Shown here piece by piece: positions 54,807-63,999 of a stretch of 64,000 nt of DNA; position 1 is the first letter of the stretch, and the number at the start of each line of letters is the position of its first letter. This stretch comes from Daejeonella sp. H1SJ63. Its GTDB lineage: Bacteria > Bacteroidota > Bacteroidia > Sphingobacteriales > Sphingobacteriaceae. The notes under the pieces were generated by a model. It worked only from the letters and a program-made list of their open reading frames with translations, had not been told where the DNA came from and did no database searches. Both the position numbers and the translations under genes were made by a program. Where the stretch lies: contig NZ_JARKMZ010000032.1 in NCBI RefSeq assembly GCF_029360775.1, positions 45,636-109,635 of the forward strand, given 5' to 3'.

Positions 54807-55751
54807 CTATTTCAAAACCACCTCTGTTGCCCCATAACCAAATTTTTCTTTATAGGCATCCATAAAAGTCTTTACCTGCGGATGTTTGCTGATAGCTTTA
54901 TGAATTTCATTTCTGAGTGTTCCGTTACCTGATCCATGAATGAAAACAATAGAGCCCTGCTTATGTACTATGGCAGCATCCAGACATTTTTTGAAATGGT
55001 TTAGTTGAATCGTAAGTATTTCAGAACCTGAAAGAAACTGATGATCATCCCTTAATTTCTCAATGTGGAGATCAACTTCTTTGCCCGGACCGGGTATTTC
55101 TGCTTTTTCAGATGCCGGCTTATAAAAGCTTTCTTTAAGTTTCACAGGATCAATAATAGCAGCATTTGAATCCAGCTGGATCATCCATGCCGCATGATCA
55201 AGAAGTTCGTGATTCTTTTTTGCACCTGCAAAATCTTTAGCTCTGAATTTATCCGAGTATATCAGAGGTTTCTGAGCCTCATGTTTTGCTGTACTATACA
55301 GTAAGGCCTGAATATGGAATTTTGGCCAGAGATCAAGTTCATTCAATGATGCGGTATAGATCTTCACGGATGATTCGGGATTGATTATACCGGCAAACTC
55401 ACCTTTGAATTTATTCTGACTTTCAGTCTTAAAGCTTAGCATTAATTGCCATGAACTCTGGTTAACTAAATAAAAGTTTACAACTGAACCGATACGTTTG
55501 TCGTCAGAAATAGCCAGATAAATACCATTAGTAATGAATTTATTCTGAGAGGGAGAATTTATTGTTTTCTCTGATGCGGGTTCAGCTACTTCGCTTTTAC
55601 CATGAACCCTGGTTACCTGACTTGCCAGAACAGGTATCTCAAATCCGTCATCATCTGTTACGGCAATAGTTTGCTCGTCTATTATCCGGGTGATATACCC
55701 CTCTCTGCGTTCATTTACGAAACGAACAAATTCCCCCAGTTTATAATTCAT
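54807..55751 (-). CDS. DUF2027 and Smr domain protein
   Basis: A 314-residue protein. The N-terminal half (GEFVRFVNERREGYITRI, about residues 6-23, an SH3-like start, then a beta-rich region) matches DUF2027. The C-terminal Smr domain has the key motifs EVDLHIEKL (about 226-234) and FIHGSGNGTLR (about 276-286), as in the MutS2 C-terminus, which can nick DNA or RNA. This combination is typical of Bacteroidota. The role may be in RNA or DNA quality control; it is not experimentally known. A TAGCTTTG box lies 18 bases upstream of the ATG. Confidence 0.88.
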   Translation of the reverse strand: MNYKLGEFVRFVNERREGYITRIIDEQTIAVTDDDGFEIPVLASQVTRVHGKSEVAEPASEKTINSPSQNKFITNGIYLAISDDKRIGSVVNFYLVNQSSWQLMLSFKTESQNKFKGEFAGIINPESSVKIYTASLNELDLWPKFHIQALLYSTAKHEAQKPLIYSDKFRAKDFAGAKKNHELLDHAAWMIQLDSNAAIIDPVKLKESFYKPASEKAEIPGPGKEVDLHIEKLRDDHQFLSGSEILTIQLNHFKKCLDAAIVHKQGSIVFIHGSGNGTLRNEIHKAISKHPQVKTFMDAYKEKFGYGATEVVLK

Positions 55752-55768
55752 GATTTCTGATCTTTCTG

Positions 55769-55776
55769 CAAAGCTA
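55769..55776 (-). promoter_or_regulatory. Candidate -7 promoter element of the Smr gene
   Basis: TAGCTTTG on the minus strand, a perfect TAnnTTTG match 18 bases upstream of the start at 55751. Confidence 0.4.
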
Positions 55777-55853
55777 TAAAATTAAGGGTATTGGATATCT
55801 TAATAATGATTATGCGAAATTGCTTCATACATTTGAATTTCATAACAAAAGAT

Positions 55854-56072
55854 ATGAGTAAAGACCCGCTTCATGGTAAAACCCTGGAAATGATTATCAA
55901 TCATTTAGTTGAACATTATGGCTGGGAAAAGCTCGGTAAATTGGTCAGGATTAATTGTTTTAATGACAATCCGAGTGTTAACTCCAGTTTAAAATTTTTA
56001 AGAAAAACAGAATGGGCGAGGAGGAAGGTAGAAGAACTTTATCTCAAAACTATCACAAAGGATACCAACTAA
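55854..56072 (+). CDS. VF530-family (DUF2132) small DNA-binding-like protein
   Basis: A 72-residue protein. [20 protein letters not shown] (about residues 4-23) and [20 protein letters not shown] (about 33-52) are the conserved core of the VF530/DUF2132 family, small helical proteins with a SAP-like fold thought to bind DNA. The ATG at 55854 fits the family start (MSKDPLHG); an upstream in-frame ATG at 55791 would add 21 unrelated residues. The gene stands alone between the Smr gene and a lipoprotein gene. Confidence 0.85.
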   Translation: MSKDPLHGKTLEMIINHLVEHYGWEKLGKLVRINCFNDNPSVNSSLKFLRKTEWARRKVEELYLKTITKDTN

Positions 56073-56146
56073 TAGCTATAGAAATTATATTTTTCTTAAC
56101 GCATTCATCTTAAATCACGATATTTGAGTTTTAAAATACCCTAAGC

Positions 56147-56692
56147 ATGCAAAAAATCAATATTTCAATCTTTGCCTTACTTATAGCATTTGGATTTGCT
56201 TCCTGCAATCAGTCGCAGGAAACTAAAGAGGCCCCTCAAACTGATTCTGTTGAAACAGTAGCGGCAGTTCCAGCTGTTCCTGTTGAATTAAAAGATCCGG
56301 ATTCAAATAAAGCCTATAAGCTTTACATCAACCTGAAGGATGTACTGGTGAAGTCAAGCTCAGCTGAAGCACAGGCTGCCGCAAAAGAGCTTTCAGCAGT
56401 GCTGCATAAACTACCCAGCCAGACGAATACTGCTGCTCTGGCTGATAAAATTGCAGAGTCAACAGATCTGAAGGAGCAAAGAGTGAGTTTTACCACTTTA
56501 AGTAATGACCTGATCGCAATGTTTAAGAAGGCCGAAGTAAATTCCGGAAGCATTTTCGTTCAGTATTGCCCGATGGCTAATGAAGGAGAAGGTGCTTATT
56601 GGCTGGCGTCTGAAGAAGAGATCAGAAATCCATATTATGGGGATGAAATGCTTAATTGTGGAGAAGTAAAAGAAACAATTGCCAAAAAATAA
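56147..56692 (+). CDS. DUF3347 domain lipoprotein
   Basis: A 181-residue lipoprotein with lipobox FASC (Cys about residue 20). After a proline/valine-rich linker, the domain spans about residues 55-175: helical KAYKLYINLKDVLVKSSSAE, then QYCPMANEGEGAYWLASEEE and an ending with NPYYGDEMLNCGEV. The Cys-Pro-Met motif and the final Cys are the conserved metal-type residues of DUF3347, a domain also fused to CusB-like efflux adaptors. It may bind copper or another soft metal in the periplasm. No efflux genes are nearby. Confidence 0.85.
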   Translation: MQKINISIFALLIAFGFASCNQSQETKEAPQTDSVETVAAVPAVPVELKDPDSNKAYKLYINLKDVLVKSSSAEAQAAAKELSAVLHKLPSQTNTAALADKIAESTDLKEQRVSFTTLSNDLIAMFKKAEVNSGSIFVQYCPMANEGEGAYWLASEEEIRNPYYGDEMLNCGEVKETIAKK

Positions 56693-56830
56693 TTCTTTGC
56701 CGGGGTATTTATGAAGAAATATTTCTGCTGATACCTTTTATATTTTCATTTATTGCAGCTTTTTTGAATTTATTAACAAAAATATTGCAAAACCTTTACT
56801 GAAAATTAGCTCAAAAACGAGCATAATTAT

Positions 56831-56838
56831 TAGTTTTG
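56831..56838 (+). promoter_or_regulatory. Candidate -7 promoter element of citrate synthase
   Basis: TAGTTTTG, a perfect TAnnTTTG match, 23 bases upstream of the ATG. TTAG at 56806-56809 is a possible but poor -33 element. Confidence 0.5.
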
Positions 56839-56861
56839 TCTATTAACTATTTTAAACTAAC

Positions 56862-58148
56862 ATGTCAGAATCAGCATCCTTAAAGATAGGAGAAAACACT
56901 TACGAACTGCCAATTATAACAGGTACTGAAGGCGAAAAGGCCTTGGATATTTCAAAACTTAGGGATGCAAGCGGATATATAACCCTCGATTCTGGGTATA
57001 AGAATACAGGTGCTACCAAAAGTTCCATCACATTTCTTGATGGAGAAGAGGGGATTTTAAAATACAGAGGTTATGGTATTGAAGAATTAGCAGAGAAATC
57101 GACCTTTCTTGAGGTTGCATACCTGTTGATTTATGGCAACCTTCCAACAAAAGCCCAGCTTGATGCATTTCAGGCTATAATATCAAGACATACTCTTGTA
57201 CATGAAGATATGAAGAAGTTTTTCGATGGTTTCCCATCGAAATCTCATCCAATGGGGCAGCTTTCTTCATTGGTTTGTTCATTATCAGCATTTTATCCGG
57301 AATCCTTAAATTCCGGGCAAACGGCAGAAGAACAAAATCTTACTATTATTAAGCTTTTGGCTAAGATGACTACTGTGGTTTCATGGATCTACAAAAAATC
57401 ACTTGGCCATCCGGTTATTTATCCTCAGAACAATCTGGATTATGTAAGTAACTTCCTGAACATGACTTTTGGTCAGCGTACAGAGCAAATTGAAATTGAT
57501 CCGGTTGTTGCTAAAGCGATGAATGTGCTGTTTATACTTCATGCTGATCATGAGCAAAACTGTTCTACATCAACAGTAAGAATGGTTGGATCATCAGAGT
57601 GTAATCTGTATGCTTCTATTTCAGCAGGTATTTCTGCATTATGGGGCCCTCTGCATGGTGGGGCAAATCAGGCAGTTATTGAAATGCTTGAGCAGATTAA
57701 GAATGATGGCGGTGATACTGAAAAGTGGATTGCTAAAGCAAAAGACAAGAATGATAGTTTCCGTCTGATGGGATTTGGTCACCGTGTTTATAAGAATTTT
57801 GACCCAAGAGCAAAGATCATCAAGAAAGCTTGTGATGATATTCTGGATAAACTAGGAATTGATGATCCTGTTTTGGACATCGCAAAACAACTGGAAGCTA
57901 CAGCATTAAGCGATCCTTACTTTGTTGAGCGTAAACTATACCCTAACGTAGATTTCTACTCCGGAATTATCTACCGTGCATTAGGCTTCCCAACAGATAT
58001 GTTTACAGTTCTGTTTGCCTTAGGACGTTTACCGGGATGGATTGCACAGTGGAAAGAGATGCGTGAGAACAAAGAGCCAATCGGCAGACCAAGACAAATA
58101 TTTACAGGAGAAACTGTTCGTCAGTATGTAGATATTGAAAACAGATAA
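56862..58148 (+). CDS. gltA: Citrate synthase
   Basis: A 428-residue type II citrate synthase that condenses oxaloacetate and acetyl-CoA at the entry of the TCA cycle. Active-site stretches are all present: LHADHEQNCSTSTVRM (about residues 227-242), GALWGPLHGGANQAV-type loop (here ALWGPLHGGANQAV, about 257-270) with the catalytic His, GFGHRVYKNFDPRAK (about 302-316), and the catalytic Asp in NVDFYSGI (about 363-370). The N-terminal beta domain (SLKIGENTYELPIITG) is the mark of the Gram-negative NADH-sensitive type. It is monocistronic, with a clear -7 element and a strong terminator. Confidence 0.97.
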   Translation: MSESASLKIGENTYELPIITGTEGEKALDISKLRDASGYITLDSGYKNTGATKSSITFLDGEEGILKYRGYGIEELAEKSTFLEVAYLLIYGNLPTKAQLDAFQAIISRHTLVHEDMKKFFDGFPSKSHPMGQLSSLVCSLSAFYPESLNSGQTAEEQNLTIIKLLAKMTTVVSWIYKKSLGHPVIYPQNNLDYVSNFLNMTFGQRTEQIEIDPVVAKAMNVLFILHADHEQNCSTSTVRMVGSSECNLYASISAGISALWGPLHGGANQAVIEMLEQIKNDGGDTEKWIAKAKDKNDSFRLMGFGHRVYKNFDPRAKIIKKACDDILDKLGIDDPVLDIAKQLEATALSDPYFVERKLYPNVDFYSGIIYRALGFPTDMFTVLFALGRLPGWIAQWKEMRENKEPIGRPRQIFTGETVRQYVDIENR

Positions 58149-58174
58149 TATCTCTTAAGTATATTAGCGAAGAG

Positions 58175-58205
58175 CCGTTGAGTTTATTTCAACGGTTTTT
58201 TTTTT
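58175..58205 (+). terminator. Rho-independent terminator after citrate synthase
   Basis: CCGTTGA (58175-58181) pairs with TCAACGG (58189-58195) around a 7-base loop, followed by ten T residues. Confidence 0.88.
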
Positions 58206-58270
58206 GTGGGTTTTTGTGTGTAATTATTTTAGGACGAGACAGAAAGCCCTAATATTTTTGGATTGTAAAT

Positions 58271-58447
58271 TGACCCGGAAAGGGTCAAATGTCTATAGCA
58301 ATATATGAACACATAAGTCCCGATCCCGAAGATGATCGCATGTCTATGACATCTTTCACATACGACACCTTCGGCGTTGGAACCTGGTGGTCATGACATT
58401 TCTATAAATATTCGACGACCTTCGGTGTCGGGTAATCAAATTTACCC
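58271..58447. repeat. Array of short hairpins in the citrate synthase-nupC spacer
   Basis: Hairpins at 58271-58287 (TGACCC GGAAA GGGTCA), 58321-58338 (CGATC..GATCG), 58363-58379 (CGACACC TTC GGCGTTG, imperfect), 58413-58430 (CGAC...CTTCGG...GTCG) and 58430-58447 (GGGTAA..TTACCC). The first four are 42-50 bp apart, and the spacers share TGTCTAT or TTTCTAT. This is the main content of the 457-base gap. Confidence 0.65.
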
Positions 58448-58605
58448 TGAATATTTATGGGTACACGGTAGGCCAGCGGGGGATATACACGTCGGATAAG
58501 ACAGTCCTTAATTCGAAAGAATAAATCAGTTTAATTTATAGCCACTGAATCCTGTAGGACTAAAAAACAATTATCACAGTAAATGATCAGATAATCTCTG
58601 AGATT

Positions 58606-59880
58606 CTACATCAAAATTCCGGCAATAGTCGCAGATAGATAAGAGGCGAGGGTACCGCAGATCAATGCTCTCATTCCAAGTTTGGCAAGGTCTGTTCTTC
58701 TTTCCGGAGCAAGCTCCCCAATTCCTCCAACTTGAATCGCAATGGAGCTGAAATTAGCAAATCCACAGAGTGCAAAGCTGGTAATCAGAATGGTTTTTGG
58801 ATCTAAAGTTTCCTTGACTTTGGCAAGATCAAGATAGGCCACAAATTCATTGATCACCATTTTGGTTCCCATCAGCGATCCTGCAATCTGTACATCTTTG
58901 CCGGGTACTCCCATGGCATAAGCAAATACAGAGAATAGTGAGCCAAGAATCTGATTCAGGCTAAGGGTTTTAAGTTCAATGTCAATAAATGACAGGGATA
59001 AGCCAAGGCTGTCGAGCCCAAATCCAATCTTACCCAAAACAAAATCGACCAGTGCAATGATCGCTATGAAACCGATCAGCATAGCTACTACATTCAGTCC
59101 TACTTTTAATCCATCACTGGCACCATGAGATATGGCATCCACAAGATTGGCATTAGTTTTTTTAATTTCCAGCGAGACCTTTCCTTTTGTTTCAGAAATT
59201 TCAGTTTCAGGCCATACAATTTTGGATATCACAAGGGCTGCCGGTGCAGCCATCAGACTGGCCGCAATCAGGTATTCTGCCGGAACTCCCAATGCAATGT
59301 ATACTGCCATTACACCTCCGGCAATGCATGCCATACTTCCGGTCATGGAAGCCAGCAGCTCAGACATAGTCATTCCTTTTAAATATGGTTTGATCATAAT
59401 CTGCGCTTCAACCTGACCAACAAATGCACTGGCAACGTTAGATAGTGCCTCAGATCCTGAAACTCCCATTAATTTGTAAACCAGATAGGCTATAAGTTTG
59501 ACAAGTCTCTGCATGATGCCCAGATAATAGGCAACACTAACAAGTACTGCAACAAAAATAATTGTGGGTATAATGTTAAAGAAGAAAATAAACTCATTTC
59601 CATTGCCGAAAGCTTTGCTCATATTGGCAGTATTCACCAGCGGGCCAAATACAAATGAGGCTCCTGATTGAGAAAAATTAAGAATCCTGGTGATTGCATC
59701 GCCAAGCCAGGAAAATATGGTTTTTCCAAGCGGTATTTTCAGAATGAAAATAGCAAGTGCTGTTTGTATTGCGAGACCCGATAATACCAATCTGTAATTT
59801 ATTGCCTTCCTGTTATTTGACATCAAAAAGGCGATTGCAAAAATTAAGACTACGCCAATTAAACCGGTAAATCTCTCCAT
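58606..59880 (-). CDS. NupC-family concentrative nucleoside transporter
   Basis: A 424-residue CNT-family permease that imports nucleosides with a cation. About ten membrane segments are visible. Family motifs: GSEALSNVASAFVGQVEAQI (about residues 143-162), MTGSMACIAGGVMAVYIALG (about 180-199), NEFVAYLDL (about 341-349) and the late ALCGFANFSSIAIQVGGIG (about 368-386) with the Asn/Ser residues that contact nucleoside. It is the last gene of a leftward cluster, 63 bases after the bifunctional nuclease gene. Confidence 0.93.
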   Translation of the reverse strand: MERFTGLIGVVLIFAIAFLMSNNRKAINYRLVLSGLAIQTALAIFILKIPLGKTIFSWLGDAITRILNFSQSGASFVFGPLVNTANMSKAFGNGNEFIFFFNIIPTIIFVAVLVSVAYYLGIMQRLVKLIAYLVYKLMGVSGSEALSNVASAFVGQVEAQIMIKPYLKGMTMSELLASMTGSMACIAGGVMAVYIALGVPAEYLIAASLMAAPAALVISKIVWPETEISETKGKVSLEIKKTNANLVDAISHGASDGLKVGLNVVAMLIGFIAIIALVDFVLGKIGFGLDSLGLSLSFIDIELKTLSLNQILGSLFSVFAYAMGVPGKDVQIAGSLMGTKMVINEFVAYLDLAKVKETLDPKTILITSFALCGFANFSSIAIQVGGIGELAPERRTDLAKLGMRALICGTLASYLSATIAGILM

Positions 59881-59943
59881 AAAGAAATCTGATTCTTATT
59901 TAATTTTGAATTTAGTATTCAATTTAAACCTCTTTCGGGCTAT

Positions 59944-60540
59944 TTACGATGATTTTCTTCTTGAAAGCTCGTCACGGATTTTAGCAGCTTTTTCATATGC
60001 TTCTTCAGATAGGGCGTCTTTTAGCTTTTCTTTCAGCTCATTGTCGCTTAATGAGCCATAGTTCAATGCAGGACTAACTGTTTTTTCTTCTGCATTTGGC
60101 TCAATATTATCAAGAAATACAAACTCATTTCCTTCAATTACAATACCCGCAGTAGCTAAAATAAATTCATAGGTATAGATGGGGCAATCAAATCTTACTG
60201 CTATAGCTATAGCATCAGATGTTCTGGCATCGATTTCCGAGGTCTTCTTTCCATCAGAACAGATTAGCTTGGCATAAAATATCCCGTCAACCAGGTTGTA
60301 AATGATGATTTCCTGAATGCTGATGTTGTAGGCTGTGGATAAGGATTTAAACAGATCATGAGTAAGAGGGCGACTAGGCGTCATTTTTTCAATTTCAATG
60401 GCAATCGCCTGAGCTTCAAAACTTCCAATTATAATAGGCAACCTCCTGCGGCCGTTTATTTCGCCCAAAACCAGTGCATAGGCCCCGGACTGGGTCTGAC
60501 TATAGGATAAGCCGACAATATCTAATTTTATTTTCTTCAT
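59944..60540 (-). CDS. Bifunctional nuclease family protein (DUF151) with C-terminal UVR motif
   Basis: A 198-residue protein. The N-terminal ~135 residues match DUF151/BFN: SGAYALVLGEINGRRRLPII (about residues 18-37), then RPLTHDLF (about 57-64) and DARTSDAIAIAVRF (about 104-117). Some members show RNase and DNase activity. The tail LKDALSEEAYEKAAKIRDEL (about 174-193) is a UVR motif, the UvrB-UvrC interaction helix pair, suggesting a protein contact. It lies 28 bases after etfA and is probably in the same transcript. Confidence 0.88.
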   Translation of the reverse strand: MKKIKLDIVGLSYSQTQSGAYALVLGEINGRRRLPIIIGSFEAQAIAIEIEKMTPSRPLTHDLFKSLSTAYNISIQEIIIYNLVDGIFYAKLICSDGKKTSEIDARTSDAIAIAVRFDCPIYTYEFILATAGIVIEGNEFVFLDNIEPNAEEKTVSPALNYGSLSDNELKEKLKDALSEEAYEKAAKIRDELSRRKSS

Positions 60541-60568
60541 TAATTAAGCTTCAAACAAATTCTGATTA

Positions 60569-61546
60569 TCAGGACTGTGCCTTGTATGCTTTAACTGCTT
60601 CAATTAATTTGGGCACAACTTCAAATGCATCGCCAACAATACCGTAATCAGCAACTTTAAAGAACGGAGCTTCAGGATCCTTATTAATGACCACAATGGT
60701 CTTGGATGAACTGACACCTGCAAGGTGCTGGATAGCTCCTGAAATGCCGATTGCGATATAAAGGTTAGGGCTTACAGCAATTCCTGTCTGACCGACATGT
60801 TCTTCGTGCGGACGCCATCCTGCATCAGAAACGGGCTTTGAACAAGCCGTTGCAGCACCGAGTACTGATGCAAGTTCTTCAATCATAGCCCAGTTTTCAG
60901 GGCCTTTGAGACCTCGTCCGGCAGATACTACAAGCTCGGCATCAGGTAATGCAATTTTGTTGCTTGCCCTTACAATTTCTGCAACCATGGTACCGAAGTC
61001 AGATTCTTTTATGTTGGCCTGAAAATCTTCAACACCTGCAACAGATCCATTTTCCTGTAGTTGATAAGAGTTAGGATTTAATGCAATAACCTTCACTTTT
61101 GAGTTTAACTCAACATGTGCAAATGCTTTTCCTGAAAATGCAGTTCTTTTTATAATGAATTTATTACCCTCTGTTTTAGGCAGTTCGACAGCCGCATCTG
61201 CTAGTCCGGCTTTTAGTTTTACCGCAATACGGGGTGCCAAACCTTTTCCGCTGAAAGAATTGGACAGGACTACCACATTTGAGTCTTCTTTTTGTGCTGC
61301 TTCTGCTATAACAGATGCATAGGCCTGATTAACGAATGATTTTAATTTATCGTTGGAAACACTCAGCACTTTAGATGCACCATATTTTCCCAGATTACTC
61401 AGATCTTCCTGTTTAACATCACCTATAGATATTGCTGTTAATCCTGTATTTAATTGATTTGCAACTGCAGCAGCATACGAAACTACCTCAAAAGTTGATT
61501 TTTTGAATTTGCCTTCGGCGTTTTCAACATATACTAATACTGACAT
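60569..61546 (-). CDS. etfA: Electron transfer flavoprotein alpha subunit
   Basis: A 325-residue FAD-binding subunit that takes electrons from acyl-CoA dehydrogenases. The C-terminal FAD domain is clear: [20 protein letters not shown] (about residues 207-226), [18 protein letters not shown] (about 237-254), the loop [16 protein letters not shown] (about 260-275) and [20 protein letters not shown] (about 282-301). Full length. It starts 43 bases after etfB, so the pair is cotranscribed, with a bifunctional nuclease gene next. Confidence 0.95.
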   Translation of the reverse strand: MSVLVYVENAEGKFKKSTFEVVSYAAAVANQLNTGLTAISIGDVKQEDLSNLGKYGASKVLSVSNDKLKSFVNQAYASVIAEAAQKEDSNVVVLSNSFSGKGLAPRIAVKLKAGLADAAVELPKTEGNKFIIKRTAFSGKAFAHVELNSKVKVIALNPNSYQLQENGSVAGVEDFQANIKESDFGTMVAEIVRASNKIALPDAELVVSAGRGLKGPENWAMIEELASVLGAATACSKPVSDAGWRPHEEHVGQTGIAVSPNLYIAIGISGAIQHLAGVSSSKTIVVINKDPEAPFFKVADYGIVGDAFEVVPKLIEAVKAYKAQS

Positions 61547-61589
61547 ATTTTCTTTTTAAGCCCCCGGTGGGATATTAACGTCTTAACTA

Positions 61590-62327
61590 TTAGATTACTT
61601 TAGCTGCAGTGTGAAGCAGACTGACCAGCTTTTCAGTTTCATCAGATGAAAGCATTGTTACCGCACCTCTTGGAGCCGGAACAGAATAAGATTCAAATGA
61701 GACCAATTTTTCTACCTCTATGGCCTCAATAACTTCCAATGGTTTGGTTCTGGCCGACATAATTCCTCTCATATTAGGAATTTTTGGTTCAGCCACACCT
61801 TCAGCGCAGCTTGCTATAAAGGGGAAGGAAACTGACAGAACCTCTTTGCCTCCCTCAATCTCACGAACCAAACTTGCTTTATTACCTTCAATGTCAAGTT
61901 TCTTAATGATAGATATTGATGGAATGTCGAGAAATTCTCCAACCATAGCTGCAACCTGAGATCCATTATAGTCAATGGATTCTCTGCCGGTCAGGATCAT
62001 ATCAAAACCTTTTGATTTAGCGTAGTTAGCCAGCTGAGCAGATACAAAATATGAATCGCGCGGAGCTGCATTAATTCGCACTGCATCATCTGCACCTATT
62101 GCAAGTGCCTTTCTGATGGTTGGTTCGGCATTTGCTTCCCCAACATGAATTACCGTTACAGACCCTTTATCACCTTCACTCAGTTCAATTGCACGTGCCA
62201 AAGCGATTTCGTCATATGGATTTAATATGAATTGAACTCCTGCAGTATTGAATTGGGTATTATCCGCGCTAAAAGTTATTTTTGTCGTTGTATCCGGTAC
62301 ATTACTGACACAAACTAAAATTTTCAT
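61590..62327 (-). CDS. etfB: Electron transfer flavoprotein beta subunit
   Basis: A 245-residue AMP-binding partner of EtfA. It begins MKILVCVSNVPDTTTKI, the usual family start; the central NPYDEIALARAIELSE (about residues 36-51) and LTGRESIDYNGSQVAAMVGE (about 111-130) are the conserved cofactor-binding parts. A longer frame back to 62432 exists, but its 35 extra residues are unlike the family. The TAGATTTG box at 62345-62352 also favours the start at 62327. First gene of the leftward etfB-etfA-bfn-nupC cluster. Confidence 0.95.
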   Translation of the reverse strand: MKILVCVSNVPDTTTKITFSADNTQFNTAGVQFILNPYDEIALARAIELSEGDKGSVTVIHVGEANAEPTIRKALAIGADDAVRINAAPRDSYFVSAQLANYAKSKGFDMILTGRESIDYNGSQVAAMVGEFLDIPSISIIKKLDIEGNKASLVREIEGGKEVLSVSFPFIASCAEGVAEPKIPNMRGIMSARTKPLEVIEAIEVEKLVSFESYSVPAPRGAVTMLSSDETEKLVSLLHTAAKVI

Positions 62328-62344
62328 ATAGATTTCTCTTTTTA

Positions 62345-62352
62345 CAAATCTA
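62345..62352 (-). promoter_or_regulatory. Candidate -7 promoter element of the etf operon
   Basis: TAGATTTG on the minus strand, a perfect TAnnTTTG match, 18 bases upstream of the etfB ATG. It lies in the short divergent spacer shared with the TPR gene. Confidence 0.45.
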
Positions 62353-62371
62353 CTTAAAAAAGCTAAATTAA

Positions 62372-62707
62372 ATGCATCATATCCGATTACAAAAGCTTTT
62401 GGAATTTCTGAAAAATGAACCCAATGACCCATTTTTGAAATATGCTCTGGCTACTGAATATTTTAATATTAAGGAGTATGATAAAGCATTGTTTTTTTAT
62501 GAAGATCTTGTTTCCAAACATCCGGATTATGTAGGTACTTACTACCATCTTGGTAAATTATATGAGGTACTTGGACGTAAACCGGAGGCTATTGAAGTTT
62601 ATAGAAATGGAATGAATGTTGCCCGAAAAGCTGGAGATAATCACGCATATTCTGAATTGCAAACTGTATTCAATTCAGCATCAGGACTAGATTACGAAGA
62701 CGATTAA
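62372..62707 (+). CDS. Tetratricopeptide repeat protein
   Basis: A 111-residue protein made mostly of two TPR units: PFLKYALATEYFNIKEYDKA (about residues 19-38) and GTYYHLGKLYEVLGRKPEAI (about 54-73), with a third helix pair behind. TPRs mediate protein contacts; the partner is unknown. It is cytoplasmic, with no signal peptide. Its stop is three bases before the chromate transporter start, so they are cotranscribed, but no functional tie is known. It is divergent from etfB by 44 bases. Confidence 0.88.
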   Translation: MHHIRLQKLLEFLKNEPNDPFLKYALATEYFNIKEYDKALFFYEDLVSKHPDYVGTYYHLGKLYEVLGRKPEAIEVYRNGMNVARKAGDNHAYSELQTVFNSASGLDYEDD

Positions 62708-62710
62708 TTT

Positions 62711-63913
62711 ATGCTCAGTAAACGCCAGCTGATATTTTTGTATGATGTAATTTGGTTTACATTCACAGCTTTTGGCGGTGCTCAGGCACATATTGCTATG
62801 ATGCTTAAAATTTTCGTTCATAAGAGAAAGTATATATCCGAAAGTGAGTTACTGGAGTTAAATGCACTGACACAGATTCTTCCGGGTCCATCGTCTACTC
62901 AAACTCTTGTTGGAATTGCTTATAAAATAGGGGGGCTCCCCATCGCAATCACAACTTTTCTGATCTGGATATTGCCCTCAGCTGCCCTGATGTGTTTTGC
63001 TGTGCTGAGTTATACTTTACTCGGACAGAAGGAGAAGTTTGATCAGATTCTTAAATACATACAGCCCCTTGCAGTTGGAATAGTGGCTTTTGCTGCATAT
63101 TCATTTGGCCGGACTATTCTGAAGACCCGTACAGCAATTTGGCTTGCAACAGGTTCATTATTTGCAACTTTACTGCTTAGAAATGCCTACGCATTCCCGA
63201 TTTTGATTCTGATTGGTGGAATCGTTTCATCTACTGTAGAGTCTGCAATGGAAGAAAGTCAGTTACGATCAAAATTGTTCTCCAATATCAATCCTAAAAA
63301 AATAGCCTATTTTATTGGTGTTTTACTGCTTTTTGCAGGACTGGGAGCATTGATAAACCGTACTTCACCTTTCAGTTTGCCGATACGTTTATTTGAGAAT
63401 TTCTACCGTAATGGGATCATGATTTTTGGCGGAGGGCAGGTGCTGGTACCGTTTATGTATACAGAATTTGTGGAGATGAAAGCCTATCTCAGTTCTGATC
63501 AGTTTATATCAGGTTATGCATTTCAGCAAGCATTACCAGGACCTACATTTTCATTTACATCTTTTGTAGGCGGAATGACTTTGAAAAATGCCGGATATAG
63601 TGTTTACGGACAAATTCTTGGTGCCGTTATTGCTGTGGTTGGTATCAATCTTCCGGGCTTGATCCTTATACTTTTCATTGTTCCCTTTTGGAATGAGCTG
63701 AAAAAAATTACCAGGATAAAAAAGTCACTTTCGGGTATCAATGCCGTTTCAGTGGGATTTATGGGCGCCGCTTTTATTTTGCTGCTTAAGCCCGTAGGAA
63801 TTGATCTTTTTTCAGCCAGTCTGATAGTGATTACGTTTTTGCTGCTTGCTTTCACTAAAGTGAAAACTCCGGTCATAATCCTGGCCGGAGTTTTATTGGG
63901 TTTATTTCTTTAA
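62711..63913 (+). CDS. chrA: Chromate transporter (ChrA family, two-domain)
   Basis: A 400-residue membrane protein with two chromate-transporter domains of about 190 residues each. The first has FGGAQAHIAMM (about residues 22-32) and the marker LTQILPGPSSTQTLVGIAYK (about 54-73). The second repeats these in IFGGGQVLVPFM (about 237-248) and YAFQQALPGPTFSFTSFVGG (about 268-287). About ten to twelve membrane segments. ChrA exports chromate with sulfate-like handling, though many members are of unproven specificity. It forms a pair with the TPR gene and faces a convergent gene beyond the window end. Confidence 0.93.
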   Translation: MLSKRQLIFLYDVIWFTFTAFGGAQAHIAMMLKIFVHKRKYISESELLELNALTQILPGPSSTQTLVGIAYKIGGLPIAITTFLIWILPSAALMCFAVLSYTLLGQKEKFDQILKYIQPLAVGIVAFAAYSFGRTILKTRTAIWLATGSLFATLLLRNAYAFPILILIGGIVSSTVESAMEESQLRSKLFSNINPKKIAYFIGVLLLFAGLGALINRTSPFSLPIRLFENFYRNGIMIFGGGQVLVPFMYTEFVEMKAYLSSDQFISGYAFQQALPGPTFSFTSFVGGMTLKNAGYSVYGQILGAVIAVVGINLPGLILILFIVPFWNELKKITRIKKSLSGINAVSVGFMGAAFILLLKPVGIDLFSASLIVITFLLLAFTKVKTPVIILAGVLLGLFL

Positions 63914-63970
63914 GTTTTTTTGAATTTTAATTCACTGTTGTCCGGAATAATTTTTAGGAAAGTCTCGACC

Positions 63971-63999
63971 AAAAAAAAGCCCAGTCGCAAGACCAGGCT
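63971..63999 (-). terminator. Rho-independent terminator of a leftward gene beyond the window
   Basis: AGCC CA GTC (63978-63986) pairs with GAC CA GGCT (63991-63999) with a CA/CA internal mismatch and a GCAA loop. Read leftward, the stem is followed by eight T residues (A tract 63971-63978). The gene it serves lies outside the window. Confidence 0.75.

Noticed and set aside
62328..62432. N-terminal extension of etfB starting at 62432
   Set aside because: The extra 35 residues do not fit the family, overlap the divergent TPR gene, and lie upstream of the likely promoter box at 62345-62352.
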